Shown in pieces: positions 1 through 11,622 of a DNA stretch of 64,000 bases (positions are counted from its first letter, which is position 1; every line of letters begins with the position of its first letter). The translations under genes and the position numbers were made by a program. Origin of the DNA: Hydractinia symbiolongicarpus (taxonomy: Eukaryota; Cnidaria; Hydrozoa; Anthoathecata; Hydractiniidae); assembly GCF_029227915.1 (NCBI RefSeq), contig NC_079882.1:2480001-2544000 (forward strand), in the 5' to 3' direction. A model generated the notes under the pieces. The model was given only the letters and a program-made list of their open reading frames with translations, searched no databases and had not been told where the DNA came from.

Positions 1-3000
1 AAAATACTTTTGAAATTTATTAGCGTAAACCACACAATTTTATCTTATAATAAACGTTGTCTCGTTCTTTCGATACTATCAGGTAAATCTTTAACTTACC
101 AAACACCACAAAAATGCAATTAAAACTACCACAAGTTTGACCATGCACGCGTGCGTGCCAAATTCTTGCAAATTCCGCTTCGCTTTTATTACTGCTAACT
201 CCTTTATCGCGTTGTCTTCTTTTATACTTGCACCATTCCCAGCGAAGTTTTTTCTTCGTGACAGCTTTGTAAGAAAGCTTAAAAAAATAATTTGTGCAAA
301 TTACTTTTTTGAGATTGTTGTTGTTGTTGTTGTTGTTGTTGTTTCAAAGCTTTATTACTCCTTAGCATTTTCACCTTTTTAAACTCATCATCTTTTAAGA
401 AGACAATTAAAATCCGATTTTTCTTTTGTGTATTTATTATATTATTTGTCTCCTATAAGTCTATTTTTTCTTTCATCCTTGCCTCCCGAATGATGTAACA
501 AAAATATCTTGTACATAGTACTCAACAAAAATGTCAACATTTAGACTCCATGAATAAGAAACAGTCATCAATCTGAAATTAGAGTGTCTGTGTAAAAAGA
601 TTAAAAAAAATTTTGTAACACAGAATAGAATTTTTTTCCTTTCCTAAATCATCAAGCTTTATGAATAAATGGAGAAGAAAAAAAAAATCAAAAATAATAT
701 TTTTATAAGCTATGTACATAGTTTATGTACAGGTCTGTCTGATGTTGATATCAATTACGTCAGTCCTTTAATTAGCTAGTCGCCAGCTTGAATAATAATG
801 AGTTTTTCGAGCCATCCTTATTGCATGATGTATTATTGTTGTGCAGAGCCTATATACGTGCTTGTCAGAAAGGGTGGAGACTCCTATATAAATGAAATCG
901 TTTTCATGTAGAATGAAGAGTAAAATATTAACACATCTTAACCGGACAATCTCTGGTATGCTTTAAAAAATGTTTTCATCTTCTGCAACAGTAAACCAAC
1001 ACGGGTAAAAAGTTGCAAATTTTTAATCCATTAAGTGGATAAAACAGAATGCAAATATCCCAATCCATTTTATTTAATTTTTCCCTAAATGAAAAGAATT
1101 CTGATTTTTTTGTTGATTTTTTAGGTACCTTAAATTGCTTTGCCGGTTTTAAATATTATATATCGGTTTTTGCCATATCTGGACACATAACAATCAACGT
1201 CACACTTTATTTGCAGTAAAATTTTTGTACTTTTGGCTTTAGTGCCAGCATGGATGTATAAGAAATCAAATGTAGTTATCTGAATGGCGTTAACTTACAA
1301 GGAGAATTCAACTGAACAATTATTTTTACCAAAATTAGTGAGTCACATTGAACCAGCTAAAAATAGATAACTGTCTTTCCTCCCCGCTATTGTTATCGCC
1401 CTGCATTTTGTTACAATTTGAAAAAGAAAAAATGGCGGGTTTAATTCATTAGACTATGATCTAACTACACGTTTCATGTTTTATGTGTAGGGAAAACAAA
1501 ACATGTAAGAAGTTTGAGCGTGGTTATTCGGTGCAAAAAAATGAAAACACGGTGAGCACGAAATTTTCTGCACGGTTAATTGAGTGTAAAATTACACCGT
1601 AAAAATACAGGAAATCACAAGTTTGTTCACAGTTCTTGTTTTGAACTCAACATTAAATGTAAGTTTATTAGATAGGAAGTTCCCTGGGTTGATTCATTGT
1701 TACACGTGCTTGTAAGAAATGATTATATTTGTAGCCGTTGTAGAAAAAGCTGGAAGCGACGTGTGGAAAAAAAACATGTTTAAATCTATAATCCGTTTAC
1801 ACTCGTCGTTTTGTTGCTATGGTGATATTGTTATTGTTATTTTAAGCCCATTATGAAATTAGATTCTTATAACACCGACCAACGTTAAACAACAACGGCT
1901 AAGCCGAAAATAGCATCATTTTTTCTTTTATCTATTTATTTTCAATATAGGATACGCTCTTAAGTCGAGTGACTGATTGTTCTAAAATGATTTTATTTTC
2001 AGCCTATTTAATACTTAAATATTTTTGCATCTATTTTTTTTAAAGATAAGGAACTCAAGTCTGGGTTCTTTAACAAATAGGGAATAACGCCTGATTTTCG
2101 CATGCAAAGTCGGCACTCTCTCTGTAATAAACCTAAAAGAACGCAAGGCACTTAATTACAGTTTTGTCTGTGTAAAAACATCGAACTCGTCTCAAAGAAC
2201 TTTCCTTCAAGACTGTTGCAATACCCCACCCTACAAAATTCTTCGGATAAAATTCGTCTAATATTTGAGATAAAGTGTGGCTGCCCAATGGAAAAAAATG
2301 TAAAGGTTAAAATAAAATTGCAAAAACCCAACACCGAGTATTCGAGTTGATATGGTGCGCAGAACTGTCACTACGTCATGAAATTTAATCAAGCGTGCTG
2401 ACCACTTCTAATCTAACAACAAGACAACAAAAAAGACATTATTGCCCTACTAATCACATTAAAAATATTTGGATACTTTCTGATTTACTGACTTTGCTCT
2501 ATATTATAACTGTGTGCATGGTCTTGCATGAGGGTACCAGCCGCCTAATTTCAGATTCAGAATGTAACTCTGTTTCAACATTTTTATTGTATCTTTTCTC
2601 TTTACTAAGCGCTACGAGTGACGTCACAGGGAAAGTATACTCCTCCACTCCGTCATGAGAGTCGAGCTCTTTGAGATAAAACCTCTGCGGTCGAGAATGA
2701 TCCCTTGCAAATTTTTTAAAGTATGTTCACAAATTTTTTTTTATAAAATCCAATAATTGTTTCGTAAGTCAACGCCACACGCTAAGTTCAGCATTGTGGA
2801 ATACATATAAAAGAAAAGCATTCGCGTAAAAGTGATCAATGCAACATCGTTCCCAAACTCTTTTTTTATTATATGATATAATTCTAGAAGTCTTTTTCTT
2901 TTTTATTGAACAAGGGCTCTTACTTTCAACAAATAAAGCAGATTTAATTTATGAAAAAAATTTGAGCATGAACATAATTATGCAAAGCGATGCCGCATCA

Positions 3001-3936
3001 GTTCAAGAAAAACAAAAATGGAGTCTCGAGTGGTACTGTTGCACAGACTGGCGTACACACATCATGGTCGCTGAATATTAGATTTTAAATTTTCTTTTAA
3101 TAATATTCGAATTACATTCCAGCCCTAGTCAAACAAATATCTATGTTTTACCCAGACCTCTGGGTAAACAAGAATATCGATTGATTTGAACCAACAACAT
3201 AAAAAAATCGAAAATTATTTTAACGGATATTATCACCTACCTTACCTTACGAACGTAGAAAACCTGATCCAGTAGAAAAACATGCGAGGATTAACTAAAA
3301 TTCGCAAAGAGTAGAAGAAAAATATTGTTTGTTCTCAGTTAGATTGCAGAGACATGATGCATGAGACATCTTTACGTGTCTACTTCGCACAGCACATGGC
3401 AAATATAAACATCAAAATGATAAACATGTTATGTGAATGGCGAGCGATAAAATAAATAAATAAAAAACGACAAACCTAACGTTCGTACCTTCGCTTTGTG
3501 TGAGAAATAAAAACATTAGGCCTTGGGACAATTATAGGCATGCGACATGTCGTATTTAATGTCGGGAAAACAATCAGAATGACGTGTAGCGTTGCTAAGT
3601 GTGTTGGATTGTTAAGCATGAAATTGTTTCCCAGTGACAAATCTTTGAATATACACAGATAAAGCTGATGGTCTATAGTTTTATATAGATAGTTTAAATT
3701 CAAAACCATATTAATATATTTAAAATTGGCACGAAAAAGATTTTTTCCCGATCAACATTGATCTAACAATTTCTCACGAAGTTTACAACATTTTGTAATA
3801 TGGCCTGCAAAAGACAAACACCAATTACAGGCTTAACACGGGAACCATATCCCTTTAAACCGTTATAAGGTGATAAAAAGATTAAATGTTTAAGATTTAT
3901 GTCTGTATTTACATTATAAAATTTAAAAAAACTCTT
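1..3936. other. Intergenic, no gene recognised
   Basis: AT-rich sequence. The open frames here are short, low in complexity or lack homology I can recognise, and none links to another through plausible splice sites. The only distinct structure is a short TTG repeat near 317-341. It lies 3' of the transporter gene encoded on the minus strand. Confidence 0.6.
317..341. repeat. (TTG)n microsatellite
   Basis: About eight uninterrupted TTG units. It produces a run of valines in a spurious forward frame. Confidence 0.85.
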
Positions 3937-6900
3937 TTATACAACATTTTCTTCTGTGTGACCAGGGAAATTATCGTCATGCGCACAAATCTCCACGTGA
4001 GACGACTCGTATTCTGTATTGTATCTACTTGAAGCACTGACGTAATCTTGTCTCGATTGTACGAACATAAACAGCAATAATCCCAGTAATGCCACTCCAG
4101 CCAAACCGAAGAAATATATCACCATTTCATGCCGATTAAAATACTCTCCGGTCGGAAACCAACCAGATCTCACAACTACAACGGAAATAGCATTTCCCAT
4201 GGCAACCATGACGTAATATACACTGGTAATAAGTTTTTGAAATATTCCCGGACATAACTTGCATGCCAAACCAAGACCTAAAAAAAAACATCTAACGTAA
4301 GTCAAAGGGCAATTCATGTCTAAGAGGGTTCTAACATTAAAACTGAGTGAATTCACACCTTATTGAGTTTAATGGGCGCACTCAAGGAAAGCAAAATATT
4401 CGTGAAAGCATGGTTAATTTCCAATCAACTGGAAGTCGCTGTTTTTATAGCAATAATGAAAAACAAAAAATTGTAAAATATTTAAGTAGTAAAAATGGCA
4501 AGAAAAAGTAGTTAAGAAGTTTAAGTCAATTTTTTTCTCTGCTGTTCAATGAAAAGTTATTGTGATTTGTGCGCGAGGGATTATATTATTTTCCCGAATT
4601 TTTGAGTTTAATTCAACGTGTTTAGTTTATAGTACAATCATTAATTTTCCCGCTTTTCGCAGATTTTAATTAAACTCGTAAAACTTAAAACCTGCGAAAT
4701 ATTTTCAAGATACGCGAAAGCCAATATCCGCGAAAAACGGTGTACCTATGTGAATATGTCATTCAGAAAGGAATTTTCTTTTAAAATATTTGATAAAATT
4801 TACCTTAAAATTATTACTCCCGAAATTATTCTACCAATGAAATTAAATCTCGCGAAAAAAAGGTTAAGGTTAGTTTATAACAGACACATACTATATATTT
4901 TGAAAACTTTGTGCAAAATCTTATTTTTCTCACAATTTAAAATTATTTGCATAAGTTTCCTCTCCATTGTTTTTTTCTTCTGTTTCTATTTCTTGTAATT
5001 TGCTAGTAATATAACTAGCCTTACCTGTTAAGCCAACTAAGACTTCGCTGATACCAAGAAAGATGTACTGTGGTACTGTCCAGAGGATGTGAATACCACT
5101 GACACAAGTCATGTTCAATTTCCCAACTGGTTGTAAACAAGTACCATTGTTGGCGTGAATTCTATGTGCATAAAGCTGCACTCCACCGGCTGGTAAATAA
5201 GATCAATATATATAAGCTAAATTTCGAACTTCAAAAAAAGAAAATAAAAGTTCTTCAATACCGTTCTGTTCTTATGAAAAAGAGGTTTCCATAAATAAGG
5301 AGAGAAGATAATAGGATAAAAAAATAACACGAAAATCAAGAACATAACTAACTTTAAAAACAAAAAGATCATTTTTTTCTTAAACTTTTGTGAATGGCTT
5401 CTGTAAGTAAAGATTTGTACGTCTATTTTATATAAGTTGACGATTTTTTATCTTCGGTACTAGCACTTTCAGAATGCTGTGAATAAAAAATTTACTCAGA
5501 TGTATTGACATGCAATGGAAAGAAAAGATATTCATCTATGAATGCACACAATTACACAGACTACCAAAAGTTCACAATCAAACTTGGACTCAAATTTTAG
5601 GGTTTAAGATGCTTAAAAGATTGACTGTCTACTACTACATAAAAATAATGATAGTACATAAGGGGAGGGGGTATGTTTTTACATAGGACTGACCTAACAT
5701 CATAGAAATACAAGCAGCAAACATCCCCATCATAATTCTCCATGAAGTTGGAAAGGAATACCCCTTTCTACGTAATAACGGATAGATCAGTTTCTCCAAC
5801 AACTGCACAAAAATCAAGACAGCTACAATGTTCACTAGAGCAATCCATGATACTGGAACATAAACACTTCCAATTCTTTTATCAAGATGAAAACCTTGAT
5901 AAATGAAGGTACTATAACCCTAAATAAAATATATAAATATACTACTCTCGCGAAACTAGTTTTGTATTTTTTTGGCCCTATATTGTTGTATATATATACA
6001 AATAATTTTACATCCTTATGAATAAGTTTATACAATTTATATTATGAGTGGAATGAGCAAAAGAAAATAATATTCAAAATAGGTGAATAATGCAATCTTA
6101 AAAATAGTGCTTAACTATAATAAAATAATTTTCTGTCCACTATGGATAGTAAAAATTTAAAATGTAAAAATTGCTTAGGGACAATAAACTAAATATAAAC
6201 CAACCTGGGCATTGCAAATCCAATATGGTATGAATGATAAAAATATTGCAAAAATCTTGAAAAAAGATTTAGCTTCTTGCACTTCAGCATGGGAAAACCT
6301 TCCACCAACTTTAATTGTTGCATAATCTAACCAGTGTAGGGTTGGTTCTCTGGAAATTGAATATCCACTGTAAAAGACAAGGAAAGCTAAATCACAACTG
6401 TTGAAAGGCATAACATAATAAGTTGTTAAATAACACACAAGTTTTTAATTTTGATAAAAAACCACAACCTTTTTCTTTTCAGTGAGACAGATTTTTTAAC
6501 TGCTTTTGCTTCAGTTATTATGTTGTAAAGCAGCTTCAACACATTAACTTTTGATTTTTCTGGGCGTTTAAACTTTGACCATCCAATACAAAATGACATA
6601 AAACCAGCACCAAGGCAAACGCAACACAATCCTAACCCCACTTCATAGCTAGCAAACTCCATAATACCTAATAAGAAAGCTATCAACACTAAAGCGAACA
6701 GGTGGCCAATCCAATACAGTTTAGTTGTGTACGAATGAAGTTTTTCTGATAACCTTGTTTCGGAAAACTGGTCGTGTCCAAAATCTCCAACAAACGTTTT
6801 GCATAATCCTTCTCCCAAGCATATCAGATAAAGAGGTATAACAGTAAGATATCGTAGTATAAACGGGCCATTTAAAATGTGTGCAGATAAACCTGTCAAC

Positions 6901-7286
6901 CCAGCAACACCGAAAAAATAGATAACAAAACCAACAACAATAGCAGTTCTTCTGATCACAAAATGTTCTGCAAATAAGTTAACTGTAGCTGCTGTTATCC
7001 ATGAACAAACAGCAAAAATAAAATAAACAATCAAAGAATGTTCGTAAGTGCAATCCAGATATGTAAAAGCATATAAGACAAAGCTTGTTATGATTGTGGT
7101 GTATACAACTTTCTGAAAGATGTCTGCCAATGCAATTGCAGAATATACTTTTTTTTGTTTGGCTATTAATACATGATTAAGAAGATCCAACCCTGGTTTA
7201 AATCTAGGTGATTTAGGAACTAGTGGTGTTTCTTCATCAATTTGGTGATGAACAACGGTTTCCCTATGGTGTTGTGTGATCGACAT
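3937..7286 (-). CDS. SLC15A4: SLC15A4-like proton-coupled peptide/histidine transporter (POT/PTR2 family), 5 exons
   Basis: Predicted to move di/tripeptides or histidine with protons across the endolysosomal membrane, as known for SLC15A3/A4. Exons (minus): 7286-6469, 6367-6205, 5919-5694, 5189-5025, 4277-3937; all junctions are GT-AG and in phase, giving 570 aa against about 577 in human SLC15A4. Family signatures are GDFGHDQF near residue 167, HWLDYA and FLSFIPYW in exon 2, and ISEV in exon 4. Many hydrophobic segments suit a 12-helix carrier. The N-terminus has an acidic dileucine-like stretch (DEETPLV, residues 17-23), the kind of signal that sorts SLC15A4 to lysosomes. The TM1 ExxER-type motif is degenerate (LADIFQK, residues 53-59). 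The ATG at 7286 is the only sensible start; an acceptor-like AG lies 18 nt upstream. Family assignment is firm, the choice between A3 and A4 less so. Confidence 0.87.
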
Positions 7287-7835
7287 TATATATATAATAA
7301 ATATCTACAAACACCTATAAACAAATGTGTGAAACAATTCAAATTCCTTTTCTTTATATAAACTACAAATAATTAAAACAAAACAAAATTCATATAAGAA
7401 ATTGTAAAATGGTGCAACTTTAAAATATGTACTGAAAAAATAGGAATGTAAAATAAAAACTGCAATGTCGTATATGCATAACAGCTTTTATATGATTCTA
7501 GAAAATTCTGACAAAAATATTAGCTACGGAAAAAAAATTCAACTTCACTTCATTAACAAAAGTCAAACTCGATTTAATTTTGCAAGTTACATCTACAAGA
7601 ATTGAATCATTTTGCGATGTCCCTGTAAATTTACGATATCTTAAAATTTTTCTTGCAAAAATAAATTTTAAGGTAAGTTGAAATTGATGTTGCAGAGGGA
7701 AATTCTCTTTTAGTCACTGAAGTTAAACAAGAGTGAGTTGGGGTTTGATGGAGTGTCATTAAAGACTGACTGGGGGTCATTTGAGGTGGTTTGGGTTCAT
7801 TACACGGTTTACAGTACTGTAAAAAGGTATCTTAA

Positions 7836-7975
7836 CATCGCGATCCTCTATCATGCGCGACGCGAACAATACGCGATAGCTTTTTGAGCATATTTTTGTC
7901 TCGATAGAAGCGAATCATATCACGTCTATCAGGATGTCGCGATAGACTCGATCTATAGCGTAGTATTACTTGATG
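7836..7975. repeat. Cluster of TCGCGATAG/CTATCGCG-type motifs, left
   Basis: Several copies of ATCGCGAT, GCGATAG, TCGATAG and related words occur within 140 bp in both orientations, in DNA that otherwise has very few CG dinucleotides. Two arms (7842-7866 and about 7917-7948) form an imperfect inverted repeat. A matching cluster lies at 9588-9650. The pair may be the subterminal regions of a non-autonomous DNA element. Confidence 0.4.
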
Positions 7976-8514
7976 ACGTAAATTGCATTATAATACTTAT
8001 TTCAAATTAAATACTGAACTTCAAACAAAACAAAACAATGCTTAAAAGAGTTTCTTTTTTTTCTATGATAATTTAGGAATAATAATTCTTGTGTGAAAAA
8101 GTTAAACAAAGTTGCCTGACTTTCGACGAAAGTAATAAAAAGTAAATTAAATATTTTTTGCTGGGTTTATCTGGAGGCGTAAAACGTTGTTAGTTTACAC
8201 ACATTTTTATATAAAGAATCATTCCTTTTTTGTTTGTTAAAAATCGACATTTTGACTCTTGAATAATTCTTAAGATTCTTAAAATGCGATCTAAAAAAGC
8301 TTTTCTATCGCCATTCTTTGTTCTTGAAATTTTAAAATGCGATTTGTGGATCTTACGATAAAAAGCAACCTTCAAAATTAGAATGTTCTTTTACAAAAAG
8401 TATTTAATTTCTATACTTTTTTTAAAAATAGAAACTACGCTATCTAAAATGTAATACTGCATGACTTCGTCGATACCATTTAGGAAACATAATAAAAACA
8501 AGGTAGAATACGAT

Positions 8515-8985
8515 TGTCGTAACACCCTCCTCCGTTATTAATTTCAAATATATAATTTTAATGCTGCGAAAGACTTTAACTATTGTCAACTAAACTATAG
8601 TCTGTAAAAGGATTTTGCACTTAGATTTTAGACTGTGCAAAAAACATTAAAAGAACACTGAAAATTTTTATAAAAATTATTTTTCCTGTTTTTTTCTTTT
8701 ATTTGAAGTAGGAGGAGAATGACTTGCTGTATAAATTTCAAAACAGCGCAAGAAATATTCTTGCTGCATCTATAAAAAACAAGTTTTTGAGCCTGCAAGT
8801 ATTTTTATCTCTTCACCTTGACAGCTAGTTATTTTAATAATTCAAAACAAGAGAACAAATTTATCCAAAAAATTTTTAGTGAGACAAATTATTATTATTT
8901 TTCCCTTCGCAACAAAAAATATTAACTGCGTACGTGATGCAATAATACATGAAAAAATGCTTGTCGTAACACCCTTCTCCGTTGT
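8515..8985. repeat. Pair of 22-bp direct repeats
   Basis: The word TGTCGTAACACCCT followed by YCTCCGTT occurs near 8515 and again near 8962, about 447 bp apart, inside the region bracketed by the two CG-motif clusters. Confidence 0.5.
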
Positions 8986-9149
8986 AGACACTGTGTTGAA
9001 GAATTAAACTTATTATTTAATTCTAGCACAAGCAATAATATTTAAACTTATTTAAATCTCATAAAGTAAAGTTTAGTTTTTTTATGACAAAACGCAGTGA
9101 ATTTATTTTGAAAGTTTTTCTTATAATAAGACGCGTAATAAGCGTGGAT

Positions 9150-9425
9150 AATATTTGTTAAACGAACTTCGTTAATGAGACGAATTTTGTCATTTGTAAA
9201 AAATATTAAAATATAAAAACCTAATAAGTCCAAATAAAATAAACGAACTTCGTATACTTCGTAAACTTTATAATTGTTCATAATCAAACAAACTTTATTT
9301 TAAATTATACGAACTTTATACGAACTTGTAATTTTGATGATACAAAAAAGTTCGTATTAAAAATAAAATGATACGAAAGATTTAATAAAATGATACGAAG
9401 TTTTTTATACGAATTATACAAACTA
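9150..9425. repeat. Cluster of ACGAACTTCGT / TACGAA short repeats
   Basis: About ten copies of ACGAA, ACGAAGT or their complements lie in 275 bp, some as near palindromes (AACGAACTTCGTT at 9155-9167; CGAACTTCGTATACTTCG near 9243). Spacing is irregular and both orientations occur. Confidence 0.5.
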
Positions 9426-9587
9426 AGTATGAACGTTTTGAGACGATTCCTTCTTCTTTTTTTTCTTTACGTTGTGATTTAAGAGCAGTATATATAATAA
9501 AATTATTTCTTTCGAGATTATCGTTTAATTTTTTTTTTCTTTGCACTACAATTTAATATCAACAGATATTTAATTACTTTTAACACA

Positions 9588-9650
9588 TCACGATGTATCG
9601 AGACTGCCTATCGAGGAAGCGCGATAAGGCTTCACGCGATAGAAATTCCA
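9588..9650. repeat. Cluster of TCGCGATAG/CTATCGCG-type motifs, right
   Basis: Contains ATCACGATG, TATCGAG, GCGCGATAAG and ACGCGATAG within about 60 bp, resembling the 7836-7975 cluster in inverted orientation. Confidence 0.35.
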
Positions 9651-10264
9651 CTTCATTCCTTTTTTTACTTAATTAATTCCAGCTTTGTTTTTGGACATAG
9701 CTAGCTACAAAGTTACAGAATTTTCAGCTATTCTCTTATCTTCCTTGTAAATCCACTCATTTTTTTCTATAGTATTTTGTTATATCAAGTATATTTATAT
9801 ACCTATTTATGTATGAGTTTGCGTGAGTTTCATGTAATATAGCTAGTTAGCTAGCTACACAAGTCTTAGTGTGATTCTTGCTTCGATTTTAAGCCCTAAC
9901 AGAGCATATAGCCAGCCAATAATTTAGCTAGAAGCTATCTCAGGGCTATCATTTAGGGTGTTTTGCAATAATATTTTGCATATATTCCTACATAGAAATT
10001 AGGAAAATATAAAAAAGCAACCTAATCTGGCCTTTTCCTGGCTTTCGGCCGAGGAAAGAGATAATGAATTACTTGTTACAGGGCAAAGTAGACAAAATGT
10101 TATTGTTATTTGGCGTGATCTCTTATTTGCTATCCCTTGTTGCAAAAAATATTAATAAAACTTTTAAAGACATTATTTAAAAGAACAAACAAACCGGAAC
10201 AATAAAGTAAAATGGCGGACTGACGTCTCTGTTCAATTTAACAAAAAGGGATTAGTCTACAGAA

Positions 10265-10288
10265 GCAAATGACTTTAAAGTCATTTGC
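10265..10288. repeat. Perfect 24-bp palindrome
   Basis: The half-site GCAAATGACTTT is followed immediately by its exact reverse complement. It could be a dimeric transcription-factor site or a small cruciform. It lies 1.3 kb upstream of AMDHD2. Confidence 0.6.
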
Positions 10289-11588
10289 CTCGCCTAAGAT
10301 ATATAAAAAATTTATGTTTCAACTTTATGTCCTTGTCCCTTCTTGCTGTAAAAGGTTTTGTAAGTTCTTAGAAACAACTCTGTTTCTATGATTTATAAAG
10401 AAGTTGTAAAATCAGGAGCTTGATCGCACAGACAACATCCCTGAAAAAACGTTTCCCAAAGTAGTGAGCGTGTTTTTGTTAAGCCAAGCAAAACAGAGAC
10501 ATGATAGAAAAAAGGAAGTTTTGGGGCGGGTAAGCTTTTTAAGGACGACTTTACTGGGTGGAAATGTTATTGTAGCAAACTGTTTATATCCGCAACTTGT
10601 TTAATAAACCCAACTCACTGGCTACCTAATGCTTTTAGCTAGCAAGCTAGCTTACGTTCTCGCGGCTGGATGTTGCATATAGTACTGTTTTGATGCCAGT
10701 CCAACTTTAGACACTTTCTCTTTTAAAAAACGTGTGATTAAATGGGACAGGCTTATTTTTTAACAAAGAATATTCACATTTTTAAAAAACAGTGTCATAA
10801 AGATAGGACACAGAGAATATATTGTTTAGAATATAAAAACATTGAAGACAGGTTAGGCTCAACGGTGAAAAAATGCAGTGTCTATAGAAGAGGAATAAAA
10901 AGGAAAAAAATAGGCATGATCTTAGAATACCCCTTCTCATTTTAATTTTACAATTAAATTAACCTGCATGACCAATGCATAGGTCAATAAAAAGTATGAC
11001 AGACAGTGTATATAACATAGTGCCTAGGACTAAATTATTAATTGCTGTTGAAAATGTGTAGATTACATTTTTTTTGCAAACACAGAAAGCTCATAGCTAT
11101 ATATATACATGAAGTATGGCCTTCCAGAAATATTTTTTTAATTTCCATAGATTCTGTTTGAAATATTGTAGTGGGATGTGATTTTCATTGGAGCTGCCAA
11201 ATTTTATCTAGTTTCTATTTATGAAGTAAACATATACACCATACTGCCCTGACATGCTAAACTTATGTTGCTGAAATATTTATATTCATACAAAAGCAAC
11301 CTAATAAGGACATCATGCAGCCTAATGTTGATACCAGCATGGTTTTAGCCAGAGGAAAGTGCCCAGTTATGCTATAATAAGCTAATAATACTGTGCACAT
11401 AATATGTTTCAGTTCCATCTTACCAAATAGAATTTGGCTGCACATATATTGGAAAAATATGATGGTCAATCTTTTAGACTATTTTAAAAATGGTTGTTAG
11501 ACTTTGAAGGCTTTTTTGCCTAAGCATGATTGTCTTCTCATTTTAAAATATATTATTTGGCACACATGTACACATGTTTCACACATAA

Positions 11589-11601
11589 CCTTTTTCTTTA
11601 G
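11589..11601 (+). promoter_or_regulatory. Acceptor-like site just upstream of the AMDHD2 start
   Basis: A pyrimidine tract ending in TTTAG finishes 21 nt before the ATG with no coding sequence ahead. It could be a spliced-leader trans-splice acceptor or the end of a 5' UTR intron. Confidence 0.45.
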
Positions 11602-11622
11602 TCTAATTTAGTGTAAATCGCC

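Larger units (their letters stand above)
7287..11622. other. Intergenic between divergent SLC15A4-like and AMDHD2 genes
   Basis: No coding exon recognised. It holds the promoters of both flanking genes, clusters of CG-containing motifs (7836-7975, 9588-9650), a cluster of TACGAA-type repeats (9150-9425) and a perfect 24-bp palindrome (10265-10288), listed separately. Confidence 0.6.

Noticed and set aside
9240-9275. loxP-like ACTTCGTATA words
   Set aside because: Only partial matches without the 13-bp arms and spacer; part of a local ACGAA repeat cluster.
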